Assembly: GCA_002441525.1 (NCBI GenBank)
Contig: DJWH01000112.1
Span: 1 to 31,618, forward strand
Length of the DNA stretch: 31,618 bases
Reading direction: 5' to 3'
From: Acholeplasmataceae bacterium UBA6235
Lineage (GTDB): Bacteria; Bacillota_I; Bacilli_A; Acholeplasmatales; UBA5453
Both the position numbers and the translations under genes were made by a program. The number at the start of each line of letters is the position of its first letter. Positions within the stretch are counted from its first letter, which is position 1. The notes under the pieces were generated by a model that worked only from the letters and a program-made list of their open reading frames with translations, was not told where the DNA came from and made no database searches. Positions 8,748 to 17,400 of this stretch are shown piece by piece.

Positions 8748-8912
8748 TTTTCTTCTAATAGAGTTGACTTAGATGCCTGTTCCATTAATAGTTTTGAAAT
8801 AGAATAGAGATTTAAGATTTTTGTTCTTGAATTGTAAGCATTGCTGCGGGTACCACGGTTAATACTAACATCAGTTGTCACCATCAGGGTCTACATTAAT
8901 AATAGTGTACAT
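8723..8912 (-). pseudogene. Possible minus-strand gene fragment
   Basis: On the minus strand a GTG at 8881-8879 opens a 52-codon frame ending at TAA (8725-8723). Its product has a natural-looking composition (RGTRSNAYNSRTKILNLYSI, then LLMEQASKSTLLEENPFE). Just upstream in another phase is MYTIINVDPDGDN from ATG 8912 to TGA 8871, so the two may be pieces of one gene joined by a frameshift. There is no ribosome site before either start, and the upstream DNA is a poly-purine/pyrimidine run. I do not recognise the family. It could be the C-terminus of a lost gene or a chance reading frame. Confidence 0.25.
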
Positions 8913-8962
8913 TTTTTTTGGGGGGACTCCACTTTTTTACATTCAATTTTCATTTATACAAA

Positions 8963-9443
8963 ATGTCTTATACTATGGCTCGTGTACTTGCCAAGTTTAG
9001 AAATAGGAACAACGGGTTTGTTTTCCAAGAATATTTATTAATTCCTTATTTATCTGTTAAATAAAATCTTCTGTTACCGATTTTACATGTAGACAAAAAC
9101 AAAAAGAAAGGTTATGAAGATAAAACAATATATATTTCGAGTTTACTTGGAATAGATAAATTGATGAATCAAAACACAAAAAACTTTCGGGTGGTGGAAA
9201 GCAGAGATTTTCACTCGCAAGATCAATCATAAATGATCCGCTAATGATTCTAGCCGATGATCCAACCGCGAACCTTGATAAACAAACACAATAATTGTCT
9301 TGAATGAATTGGTTAGAATCGATTAAACGCTTGGAGTAACAGTAATATTGGTGACAAATGATGATTTTTTATTATCTGTGTGTGATAAAGTTTTAAACTT
9401 AAAGGATGGAAAATTGGAATTATCAAATCAAAATAAGTCTTAA
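8963..9443 (+). pseudogene. Broken ABC transporter ATPase (LolD/MacB-like)
   Basis: The plus strand preserves ABC ATPase landmarks across disrupted frames. From 8963, LAKFRNRNNGFVFQEYLLIP matches the Q-loop region of exporter-type ATPases. A TAA at 9062-9064 stands where a Glu codon is expected (SVK-stop-NLLLPIL). The same frame runs on to [13 protein letters not shown] near 9180, where one base is missing. The next frame reads [19 protein letters not shown] and the Walker B region [14 protein letters not shown], then stops at about 9291. A further frameshift leads to [11 protein letters not shown], a stop at 9324-9326, then TLGVTVILVTNDDF and a C-terminal end at TAA 9441-9443. The Walker A part is absent. 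Walker B has Asp where the catalytic Glu should be, and the H-loop His is Asn. It has no permease partner here and is a dead gene. Confidence 0.85.
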
Positions 9444-9568
9444 GTTGATAACACCGATTATGTTTATAAATTATGTACAAATATGTTTCTACTCTCGAAA
9501 AAGTCTGGTTAGAGGAAACAAAAATAGTCTAAAACATGTTTCCTATGTACATTAAACTGCATAAAAGC

Positions 9569-9614
9569 AAGCAATCATGTAGTTTCAACGCACGTTGAAA
9601 GTATATCATTGCTT
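9569..9614. repeat. Long imperfect hairpin, function unknown
   Basis: AAGCAAT (9569-9575) pairs with ATTGCTT (9608-9614). Inside it TTTCAACG (9583-9590) pairs with CGTTGAAA (9593-9600) around a two-base CA. The 7-nt segments between them pair in part (about five pairs including one GU). There is no T-run directly after, so it is not a standard terminator. It could be a cruciform or operator, the fold of a small RNA, or a miniature element. Confidence 0.5.
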
Positions 9615-9649
9615 TCCTTAAAATGATAAAATTATAGTTAAATTATAGG

Positions 9650-9683
9650 AGATTTTCATTCAAGTGGAAATCTTCATTTTTTT
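9650..9683 (+). terminator. Terminator-like hairpin upstream of the AbiE pair
   Basis: AGATTTTC (9650-9657) pairs with GGAAATCT (9666-9673, one GU pair) around an 8-nt loop, followed by TCATTTTTTT. The stem is AT-rich and weak. It would insulate the AbiE pair from upstream transcription. Confidence 0.45.
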
Positions 9684-9721
9684 CAAATATTGGATAATTC
9701 GCTACCAAACAGATGTATATA

Positions 9722-9750
9722 TTGATTTTCTCCAGATAATGGTATAAAAT
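9722..9750 (+). promoter_or_regulatory. Putative promoter of the AbiE pair
   Basis: TTGATT at 9722-9727 and TAAAAT at 9745-9750 with 17 nt between; the overlapping TATAAA at 9743 would give 15 nt. The ribosome site GGAGGG follows, just before ATG 9773. No clear operator is seen, although AbiEi-type antitoxins usually bind repeats near their own promoter. Confidence 0.4.
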
Positions 9751-9772
9751 AAAATTAAGTGGAGGGAATAGC

Positions 9773-10363
9773 ATGATTATTACAACACTAAACCTAAAAG
9801 AGATGTATAAAGACTATACAGATGTTAATGGCAAGATAAAAAGAGATATTGATAAAGGCATTTTGTTCCCACTTGTAAGAGGTATTTATGAAACCAATGC
9901 TTTAGTGGATGGATTCTTACTTGCTTCATATATTTATGGGCCATCATATCTATCATTTGAGTATGCACTTTCGTTTCATAATATCATTCCTGAAAGAGTG
10001 GTAGTATATACGAATGCTACATTCAATAAAAGAAAAAGTAAATCCTATCATAATCACTTTGGTCTTTTTACCTATAGAGATGTTCCAAGCGCTGCTTTCC
10101 CTTTCTCAGTTAATGTTTATGAAGAAAATGGATATGCATACGTCATGGCTAGTCCTGAGAAAGCATTGTGTGATTTACTATACATAAAAAAGCCTGTAAC
10201 AAGTATCAAAGAATTGAAAATGGTACTATTTGAGGACCTTCGCATAAATAAAGAATCGTTTGATCATTTAAAATTTGAGGAAATACGGTTTCTATCTGAT
10301 AAGTATAAATCAAATAATATAAAGTACCTTAGAAAATTCATTGAAAGCGAGTATATCCAATGA
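9773..10363 (+). CDS. abiEi: AbiEi-family antitoxin (type IV TA)
   Basis: A 196-residue protein with the layout of AbiEi antitoxins. The short N-terminal part (LKEMYKDYTDVNGKIKRDIDKGILFPLVRGIYET) resembles the winged-helix region that binds the operon promoter. The rest holds family hallmarks SYLSFEYALSFHNIIPE, ERVVVYTNATFNKRK, FGLFTYRDVP and MASPEKALCDLLYI. In characterised systems the antitoxin represses its operon and counters the nucleotidyltransferase toxin without a stable complex. The start is supported by GGAGGG a few bases upstream. Its TGA overlaps the toxin start (ATGA), so the two are coupled. The family assignment is from recognised motifs; the activity is inferred from the family. 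Confidence 0.85.
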   Translation: MIITTLNLKEMYKDYTDVNGKIKRDIDKGILFPLVRGIYETNALVDGFLLASYIYGPSYLSFEYALSFHNIIPERVVVYTNATFNKRKSKSYHNHFGLFTYRDVPSAAFPFSVNVYEENGYAYVMASPEKALCDLLYIKKPVTSIKELKMVLFEDLRINKESFDHLKFEEIRFLSDKYKSNNIKYLRKFIESEYIQ

Positions 10364-11241
10364 CAATTATCCAACAAATGATTGATAAATATAGTCCAAA
10401 AACAATAGAAGATAAAAAGAACGCAATCAAAGAAGTGCTCCAAGAGGTGGTTTTAGCGGGACTTTCAAAAACTGATTTCTTTTCACATGCGGCTTTTTAT
10501 GGTGGAACAGCTTTACGAATATTTTATGGTATGGATAGATTTAGTGAGGATTTAGATTTTTCACTGCTTGTTGCTGACGACGCTTTTGATTTGAGTAAAT
10601 ACTTTAAACCAATAAGCGATGTCGTGAATTCACTAGGGTTAAGTTTTGAAGTGTCAAAAAAAGTAAAGACAACAGGTTCAACAATTGATTCAGCCTTCAT
10701 AAAGGGCAATACAAAGGAAACGATTATTACCATTTACCCTGATTCTGCAGATTCAAGTCGTATTATTCAAAATGAGAAAATCATTATCAAGTTTGAAGTT
10801 GATGTGAATCCACCCTTGTATGCAAATACTGAAATTAAGTTTCGTTTACTACCATTTCCATATCAAGTCAGGGTGTATGATCAATCGTCTCTGTTTGCTG
10901 GAAAAATCCATGCTGTAATTGCTAGAGGTTGGAAGAATCGCATCAAAGGTAGAGACTTATATGATTATATTTATTATTTGAGTTTGGATACAAAAGTGAA
11001 TCTAAAACACTTAGAAGCAAGACTTAAACAAACAAAAACCATAGAAGCAGATGTCCAATTAACCAGAGCATTTTTAATAGAAATCCTAGATAAGCGATTT
11101 GATGAAATTGACTATGATATAGCCAAATCAGATATCAGACCATTTATAAAAGATCATCATAGTTTAGACCTATGGGGTCGTGATTTTTTCAAATCGATTA
11201 CTAACCATATTCAAGTAGATTTGAAAGATAATAAAGATTAA
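10360..11241 (+). CDS. abiEii: AbiEii/AbiGii-family nucleotidyltransferase toxin
   Basis: A 293-residue protein with the DNA-polymerase-beta-like fold signature of AbiEii toxins: FYGGTALRIFYG (GGT at residues 48-50), then RFSEDLDFSLL with metal ligands D64 and D66. Further on, FAGKIHAVIARGWKNRIKGR and GRDLYDYIYYL form the conserved second half. In characterised homologues the enzyme uses a nucleoside triphosphate to modify cellular targets such as tRNA acceptor ends and causes growth arrest, giving phage abortive infection or plasmid/island stability. All key residues appear intact, so the pair is probably functional. It overlaps the antitoxin by 4 nt. It lies between decayed DNA and housekeeping genes, as expected of an island-stabilising or defence module. 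Confidence 0.87.
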   Translation: MTIIQQMIDKYSPKTIEDKKNAIKEVLQEVVLAGLSKTDFFSHAAFYGGTALRIFYGMDRFSEDLDFSLLVADDAFDLSKYFKPISDVVNSLGLSFEVSKKVKTTGSTIDSAFIKGNTKETIITIYPDSADSSRIIQNEKIIIKFEVDVNPPLYANTEIKFRLLPFPYQVRVYDQSSLFAGKIHAVIARGWKNRIKGRDLYDYIYYLSLDTKVNLKHLEARLKQTKTIEADVQLTRAFLIEILDKRFDEIDYDIAKSDIRPFIKDHHSLDLWGRDFFKSITNHIQVDLKDNKD

Positions 11242-11534
11242 GCATAAACAACTATAAAAGAAGTGACAAAGTTGCCAATGTAAGTCTGTCAACAAACATT
11301 ACATGTGATAAGATTCGATAGATACGATGCATTTGGTTGTCATAGATTTATCCATTTACGACAGGTACTGTAAGTAACAATGAAGTGCTATTTTATGTAT
11401 ATTGCGTTACTTTCATCGAAATAGACTAGATGATATCACAAATTTTTCCTTTGAATAATTTGTGGTTTTTATTCTTTATAACCATCTATGTGTTACAATT
11501 TGAGTAAACAAACATATGAAATTAGGTGATTTAG
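11242..11534. other. Intergenic region, AbiE pair to GH4
   Basis: No gene is seen. It contains a 7-bp inverted repeat AAGTAAC/GTTACTT (11372-11378, 11406-11412), a hairpin with a T-run at 11437-11475, a possible -10 TACAAT at 11494-11499 without a convincing -35, and the ribosome site AGGTGA before the GH4 start. It marks the apparent border between the accessory island and the core-like region. Confidence 0.5.
11437..11475 (+). terminator. Putative terminator after the AbiE pair
   Basis: CACAAATT (11437-11444) pairs perfectly with AATTTGTG (11457-11464) around a 12-nt loop, followed by GTTTTTATTCTTT. The stem is AT-rich and it lies about 200 nt after the toxin gene. Confidence 0.45.
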
Positions 11535-12917
11535 ATGAAACAGATTAGAATTGCTTATATTGGTGGTGGGTCTCGCTTATGGGCAAGGGGTTTAATGAGT
11601 GATTTGGCTGTTGAATCAGACCTTGGTGGTGAAGTCATTTTATATGATATCGATTACCAAGCTGCGGTAAATAACGCAACCATCGGTAACCTCATGATGA
11701 AACAACCAAATGCGGTTGGAGAGTGGACATTTTCCGTATCCAAAACCCTAGATGAAGCTTTGGTTGGGGCTGATTTTGTTTTCATTTCGATTTTACCAGG
11801 CACGTTTGATGAAATGGAAACTTATGTCCATCGTCCTGAACACTGGGGTGTTTATCAAACCGTTGGTGACACCACGGGACCTTCTGGGGTTTTTCGTTCA
11901 TTGATCATGATGCCGATGTATGAAACTTTCGCAAAAGCCATCGAACGCATTTGTCCCCATGCCTGGGTCATCAATTTCACAAACCCCATGACGATGTGTG
12001 TTCAAATGTTATATCATGTCTTTCCAAAGATTAAGGCGTTTGGAAATTGTCATGAAGTGTTTTTTGTTCAAAAAATATTGGCCAGAGCACTGAAAGAAGC
12101 GACTGGTATCGACGCCCATAGACATGAGATTCAAATCAATCCTCAAGGGATCAATCATTTTACATGGATCAATTATGCTTCCTATAAAGATATCGATATC
12201 ATGCCAATCTATCAAGATTTTGTTGATAAATACTACGACGTTGGGTTATCCGGTGATCAATGGGTCCATGTAGGTCCATTTGGCAGTGCTGAAAGAGTTA
12301 AACTGGATTTATTCAAACGATTTGGTGTCATCGCTGCTGCAGGCGACAGGCATTTGGTCGAATTCTTACCTCACGATTGGTATATGAAAGACAAAGCGAT
12401 GATCGAATCTTGGCGTTTCTTTTTAACCCCAGTTAGTTTAAGAAAAGAAATCAAACAACGGGGAAATGAATCCGCTGAAAGGATTGCAAAAGGCTTAGAA
12501 TCTGTTCGTATTTCACCCTCAGGTGAAGAAGGCATCCTTCAACTCAAAGCGTTGTTGGGTTTGACTGAACTCATCACAAACATCAATATACCCAATCAAG
12601 GTCAAATTCCTAACTTGCCTTTAGGCCATGTGGTGGAAACCAATGCAGTATTTAGAAGAGACGATGTCAAACCTGTGTTCACTGGCAATATGCCTGAAAT
12701 TCCAGCTGAAATCACGATGAAGCACATCGAAAACCATCACCGATTATTAAAAGCCTTTGACCATAAAGATTTAGCGTATGCCTTAGAAGCACTGGAGCAC
12801 GATGTATCCCTATCACACTTATCCAAATCGGACATTAAAGCGATGTTTGATGACATCGTTCCAAGACTAAAACCTTACTTAACATATTACTCAAACACAA
12901 AGTTGATCAAACTATAA
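11535..12917 (+). CDS. Glycoside hydrolase family 4 enzyme with CHEV motif
   Basis: A 460-residue enzyme of the NAD- and Mn-dependent GH4 family, full family length. The N-terminus has the Rossmann dinucleotide loop IAYIGGGSRLW. Other hallmarks are INFTNPM (residues 147-152), NCHEVF (CHEV at 172-175) and GINHFTW (H208). In the family the Cys of CHEV and the His of GINHF hold the metal, and NAD oxidises C3 to start elimination. The tetrapeptide after the metal Cys tracks substrate class. CHEV is, as I recall, associated with alpha-glucuronidase-like members, as against CHSV for alpha-galactosidase, so a uronide or similar unphosphorylated substrate is likely but not certain. No PTS or sugar transporter is next to it. 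AGGTGA precedes the start. The amidase gene follows after 14 nt, so the two are probably co-transcribed. Confidence 0.88.
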   Translation: MKQIRIAYIGGGSRLWARGLMSDLAVESDLGGEVILYDIDYQAAVNNATIGNLMMKQPNAVGEWTFSVSKTLDEALVGADFVFISILPGTFDEMETYVHRPEHWGVYQTVGDTTGPSGVFRSLIMMPMYETFAKAIERICPHAWVINFTNPMTMCVQMLYHVFPKIKAFGNCHEVFFVQKILARALKEATGIDAHRHEIQINPQGINHFTWINYASYKDIDIMPIYQDFVDKYYDVGLSGDQWVHVGPFGSAERVKLDLFKRFGVIAAAGDRHLVEFLPHDWYMKDKAMIESWRFFLTPVSLRKEIKQRGNESAERIAKGLESVRISPSGEEGILQLKALLGLTELITNINIPNQGQIPNLPLGHVVETNAVFRRDDVKPVFTGNMPEIPAEITMKHIENHHRLLKAFDHKDLAYALEALEHDVSLSHLSKSDIKAMFDDIVPRLKPYLTYYSNTKLIKL

Positions 12918-12931
12918 AAAGAGGTATCCCT

Positions 12932-14284
12932 ATGGACTTGAAAACCTGTATTTCAAAATTGAATCATCAAGAAATCAGTAGTGTTGAATTGGTTCAACTG
13001 GCCATTCAAAAGCATCAAGAAAACTTAGATAAAAACGCGATTGGTTCTATATGGGCGGATGCTTTGAAATGGGCAGAAAAACTCGATGAAGAGCGAAAAA
13101 ACGGTCATGTACGCAGTGCTTTACATGGGATACCCATCGCGATTAAAGACAACATCTTATTCAATGATGGCACACCGACGACCTGTAATTCCTATGCTTT
13201 CCATGATTTTATTCCACCTTTCAATGCGAGTATTGTGGATAAACTGTTAGAAGCTGGCATCATCCCTTTATTTAAAGCGAATTTATCTGAATTTGCTTAT
13301 TTCATGAGCGATGAAGATATGCCTTCTGGATATGGTTCGATGCATGGTCAAGTCAAACACCCATTCGATGAAACCATTGATCCTTATGGGTCATCTACAG
13401 GCAGTGCTGTCTCGGTTAAATTAGGCATCATACCCATCAGTATTGGTTCAGAAACTAATGGATCCTTGATGGCCCCTGCGTATCAATGCCAAATTGTCTC
13501 ATTCAAACCCACTTTCGGACGTGTATCTAAATACGGTATCATCCCAATTTCACATACCCAAGATACAGCAGGACCGATGGGCAATACCGTATTTGATTGT
13601 GCTTTATTGATGGATGTCTTATCGTTTGCTGATACAAATGACCCAGATACATTAAAACACGTCCATAAACCGGTATCTTTGGCTTTAGATAAACCTTTAA
13701 AACCCTCCAAGGTCGGTTTATTGTCACTATCCAATTACCCTTACGATGAGGATTCGAAAAAGGTCTATGAACAAACCAAAACTAGATTGGTTTCGATGGG
13801 TCATACTGTAGTTGAATTCAGTACTGAATACCCAAATATGGACAATAACCCCACCCTTAAAATCGAATTCAAAGCGAACATGAACGGTTTTCTTGAACGC
13901 GTTAAAGGACATACCCCACACCAAACACTTTCGGATATCATTGAATTTAATCAGAAGCATACTGAACGCTGTTTAAAATACGGTCAAAGTCTTTTGATAC
14001 AATCCAATGAAACCGATGGCGATTTGAATGGTGCATTCTACCTAGAAAAAAGAGCCGATTTGCTGGATAAAGCAGGGTATTTAGAACGTATCATGATTGA
14101 ACAAGATTTAATCGCGGTCGCTTCCCCATTTTGGCTATCTTATGCACCTATTTATGGTAACCCTTCGGTTTGTATCCCAGAAGGGATTTATTCAGGGAAA
14201 CCCAAAGCGATGGTATTTGTCGGTAAAAAAGACGATGATGAAACACTCTTAAGGTTATGTCATCAATATGAACGTCAGAAATGA
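12932..14284 (+). CDS. Amidase signature family hydrolase
   Basis: A 450-residue amidase-signature protein. The catalytic Lys is K72 in GIPIAIKDNI. The Ser-rich loop is YGSSTGSAVS (S154), and the nucleophile is S178 in IGSETNGSLMAPA. Spacing of S154 and S178 (24 residues) matches the Ser-cisSer-Lys triad of GatA-type enzymes. The usual GGSSGGS and TGGS are replaced by GSSTGS and TNGS, so it is a divergent member; the FKPTFGRVS stretch is typical. It is probably a cytoplasmic amide hydrolase and not the GatA subunit, because no gatB or gatC is nearby. Substrate is unknown. It follows the GH4 gene by 14 nt with a weak ribosome site AGAGGT, and a strong terminator comes next. A shared role with the glycosidase in degrading an amide-bearing uronide or amino-sugar conjugate is inference. 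Confidence 0.85.
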   Translation: MDLKTCISKLNHQEISSVELVQLAIQKHQENLDKNAIGSIWADALKWAEKLDEERKNGHVRSALHGIPIAIKDNILFNDGTPTTCNSYAFHDFIPPFNASIVDKLLEAGIIPLFKANLSEFAYFMSDEDMPSGYGSMHGQVKHPFDETIDPYGSSTGSAVSVKLGIIPISIGSETNGSLMAPAYQCQIVSFKPTFGRVSKYGIIPISHTQDTAGPMGNTVFDCALLMDVLSFADTNDPDTLKHVHKPVSLALDKPLKPSKVGLLSLSNYPYDEDSKKVYEQTKTRLVSMGHTVVEFSTEYPNMDNNPTLKIEFKANMNGFLERVKGHTPHQTLSDIIEFNQKHTERCLKYGQSLLIQSNETDGDLNGAFYLEKRADLLDKAGYLERIMIEQDLIAVASPFWLSYAPIYGNPSVCIPEGIYSGKPKAMVFVGKKDDDETLLRLCHQYERQK

Positions 14285-14310
14285 TTGAGAAAGAAATTCA
14301 ATAAATCACA

Positions 14311-14346
14311 AATCAAAATGACACCTTTAGGGGTGTTTTTTGATTG
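14311..14346 (+). terminator. Terminator after the GH4-amidase unit
   Basis: ACACC pairs with GGTGT around TTTAGG, flanked by AATCAAAA pairing with TTTTGATT, so the stem is long and contains the T-run on its 3' side. It is a clear intrinsic terminator. Confidence 0.8.
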
Positions 14347-14456
14347 GATTTTGGATTTAATAATTTTTTACGATAAAATGCTTTTAATTATTTATAATTA
14401 GTGATATCATAGTGTTTACATCAGTATAAGAAATGTACTAGAAAGAGGTTTTTATT

Positions 14457-17400
14457 ATGAAGAAAATAATGGCCGTTTTGGCATTATTGTTGGTCTCTTT
14501 CGGATTGGTAGCTTGTGATCAAAGTAGCCTTCAAAAAATCACATTCGAAACCAACCAAGGAACCACCATTGACGCAATCGAATTTAGTGGTGAATATGAC
14601 ATCACTCGATTGAGTCAATTCACAACCACCAGAGAAGGGTATACCTTTGTTGGATGGTTCACCAATGCTTCACTCGATGCTTCATCTGCATTGACTGTAA
14701 ACATTGATAAATCCGTAACGCTTTATGCGAAATGGGAATTGGTTAATTATAGCATCACTTACCACTTAAATGAAGGCGTCAATGCGAGTGGTAACCCAAG
14801 TAGTTTCACGATTTTAGATACCGTGAATCTACAAAATCCAACCAGAAGTGGATATGTCTTTGCTGGATGGCATAAAGATGCTCAATTGACACAAGTAGTC
14901 ACAAGCATCCCAGCCGGTTCTAAAGCCAATGTCGAACTTTACGCGAAATGGTCCTTAGATACCAGCATTACTTACAACATCACTTGGCAAAATGAAGATG
15001 GGTCTGTATTAAAGACCGAAGCGGTTGCTCAAGGCTCGATGCCTGCTTATGATGGTATTCCAACCAAAGCAGAAACCGAAACCCATACATTTACCTTTGC
15101 AGTTTGGTCACCAGCATTATCTGTTGTTTCAGGCGATCAAACTTATGTCGCAACCTATACCATGACATCAAAATATGCAGGGGTTGCTTTTACACCGACT
15201 GCACTCAATACCATTTTTGGTTTTGATGTTTATGCGTTGATGCCAGGAGTCGTTAGCCAAGATTACTTATTGATTGATGCGAGCGATCCAACCTGGTTTG
15301 AAGTTTATATCGATTTCTTCGATTGGGATTCAGAAGATGCAGATGCTTATATCGCACTCATGGATCAAAATCTTACCTACGATGATACCGAAGAATCTTG
15401 GGTAGTTGGGGATTATTTCATTTATTTATATGAAGACCCAGATACATACCCAGGTCTAGTCGTTTATGGCATTGTTCTTTACGGCAACGTTGAACAAGGT
15501 GGTGGCGATAAAGCCGATTATGACCCAGCTGCACTCAATGCGTTGTTTGGTTATGATATTTACGCTGCAATGCCAGCATTCCAAACCAATGATGCAGAAT
15601 TGGTTGATTTTTCTGAAGGCACAACCAAAGAAGTATACATCGATATTTTTGACTGGGTTGAAGCCGATGCTTTAGCTTATATGGATTTATTGGATGCTTT
15701 ATTACCTTATGACGATGTTGAAGAGTCATGGGTGATTGGCGATTATTTCTTATATGTTTATGCTGACGATGAAACCTATCCAGGACAAATGGTCTATGGT
15801 ATTGGTATTTATGGTGAAGCTGGCAGTGGTCCAGTCGACCCAGTAGAAGGTGTCTACTACGCATTTAATGTTCAAGACACCACCGCTAGTGTTGCAGGCA
15901 GTTATAAAGATACACTAGACCAAACCATTACCTTCCCGGGTAGTGAAGGCAAAGTCATCGTTAAGGTTAGTCATTTGGCAAATATTACAGCAACCCCACC
16001 AGGTGGATTGACCAACGGGTTCATTTTCGCAGCCTCTGTCAGTGGTAATGCGAACCCTGTGACATACCTTGAAATCGATACTTTAGGTCAAGTGATTCAA
16101 TCCATCTCATTCGAAATTGAAGCGAGAGACGGGTTCTCACCACGTCTAGCAGGTGCGAAAGTTCAAACATGGAATGGTTCTGCATGGGTAGACCTTGCGG
16201 GAGGCGATTTCTACAGTCAACTTTCTACAGATATGAAGACCATCACGATTGCGAATGTCAATGCGTCTAAATTCAGATTATTATTCGTCGGTAATGGCGA
16301 AACCAGCAATGGTGGACAAGTGAAGATTTCAACCGTACAGTTATTAACTGGTTCAACCGCTCCAGCGATTGAATCTTGGTCAGATATGATTCAAGTCTTA
16401 GGTGGAAACCTTAACGAATCTTCGTTAGCAACCTTGCTTCCAGAACTCGAAGGTATTACCAACTTTGTTTTATCTAAAATCAACAACTCAGAATATAAAG
16501 TGACTGGTGATTTTGCTTATGCAGATCATCAAACCCGTGTGAACAACTATATTCAAAGTTTATTGTTAAAAGGCTACCTACTAGACTCTGTATTGAGTTC
16601 AAACCGTGGGCAAAATGTCTATTCATTGGAAATCAATAACGACTTAGCTTATGCGGTTTATGTCGTTACCAATGGCACAACCATCGAAGTGCGTGTTTGG
16701 AAGTTTGACCCTGTGGTTGAACCTGCCAATTTATCTACATTAACAACACGTCAAACCATCAATCAATATGAAGTAGCAACCTTCGGTAAATCTGGATTGC
16801 CTTCAACGGGGACATTTGATGTTTTAGTCATTCCGGTTGAAATCAAAGACAATCCGTTCCCAAGCGATTATGCAGCTAAATTGGATTTGGTTTTCAATGG
16901 TACTGCATCGGCTACTGGTTGGCAGTCGGTTGCGTCCTACTATTACACCAGTTCATGGGGTAGTTTAGATATTACCTTTGACATCGCACCTAAATATACT
17001 ACCATCAACAATAAATCGTATTATCAAGGGTATAGCGATGAAGGCGATCAATACGCCATCGTTGAAGCTTTAAATGGGTTAAACAGCCAAATCGATTATA
17101 GCCAATACGATTCGAATAACGATGGTCAAATCGACGCTGTTATTTTCATCTATTCCGTAGCGTATTCTGATTCCGATCCATGGTGGGCATGGGTTTACAG
17201 TGCCCAATATGGGGTTGCGAATAGCTTGGATTTACTTGACGGGAAGAAGTTTGATTATTATTTCTGGGCAAGTTATACATTCATCAATGACCCACTTCAA
17301 GGTTTATCCGGATTGGTTGTCAATGCAGAAACCTTTGTCCATGAATTAGGACACTTGATGGGTATGCCTGACTTATACCCATATTCAGACACCTTACAAT

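Larger units (their letters stand above)
8607..9772. other. Eroded intergenic region between RHS unit and AbiE pair
   Basis: About 1.17 kb with no intact gene. It holds a minus-strand fragment (8723-8912), a homopolymer pair (eight T then six G near 8912-8925), a broken ABC-ATPase gene (8963-9443), a long imperfect hairpin (9569-9614), a terminator-like hairpin (9650-9683) and the likely promoter of the AbiE pair. The 66-codon plus frame at 8841-9041 overlaps these remnants in another phase and is not a gene. The picture is of an old insertion or deletion junction. Confidence 0.7.

Noticed and set aside
8841..9041. Plus-strand 66-residue frame
   Set aside because: It overlaps the ABC-ATPase remnant in a different phase; the remnant frame carries recognisable Q-loop residues and this one has no ribosome site.
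15535..15864. Minus-strand 109-residue frame rich in His and Arg
   Set aside because: It is antisense to the duplicated acidic domain of the metalloprotease; the biased composition is the shadow of Asp/Glu/Tyr-rich codons.
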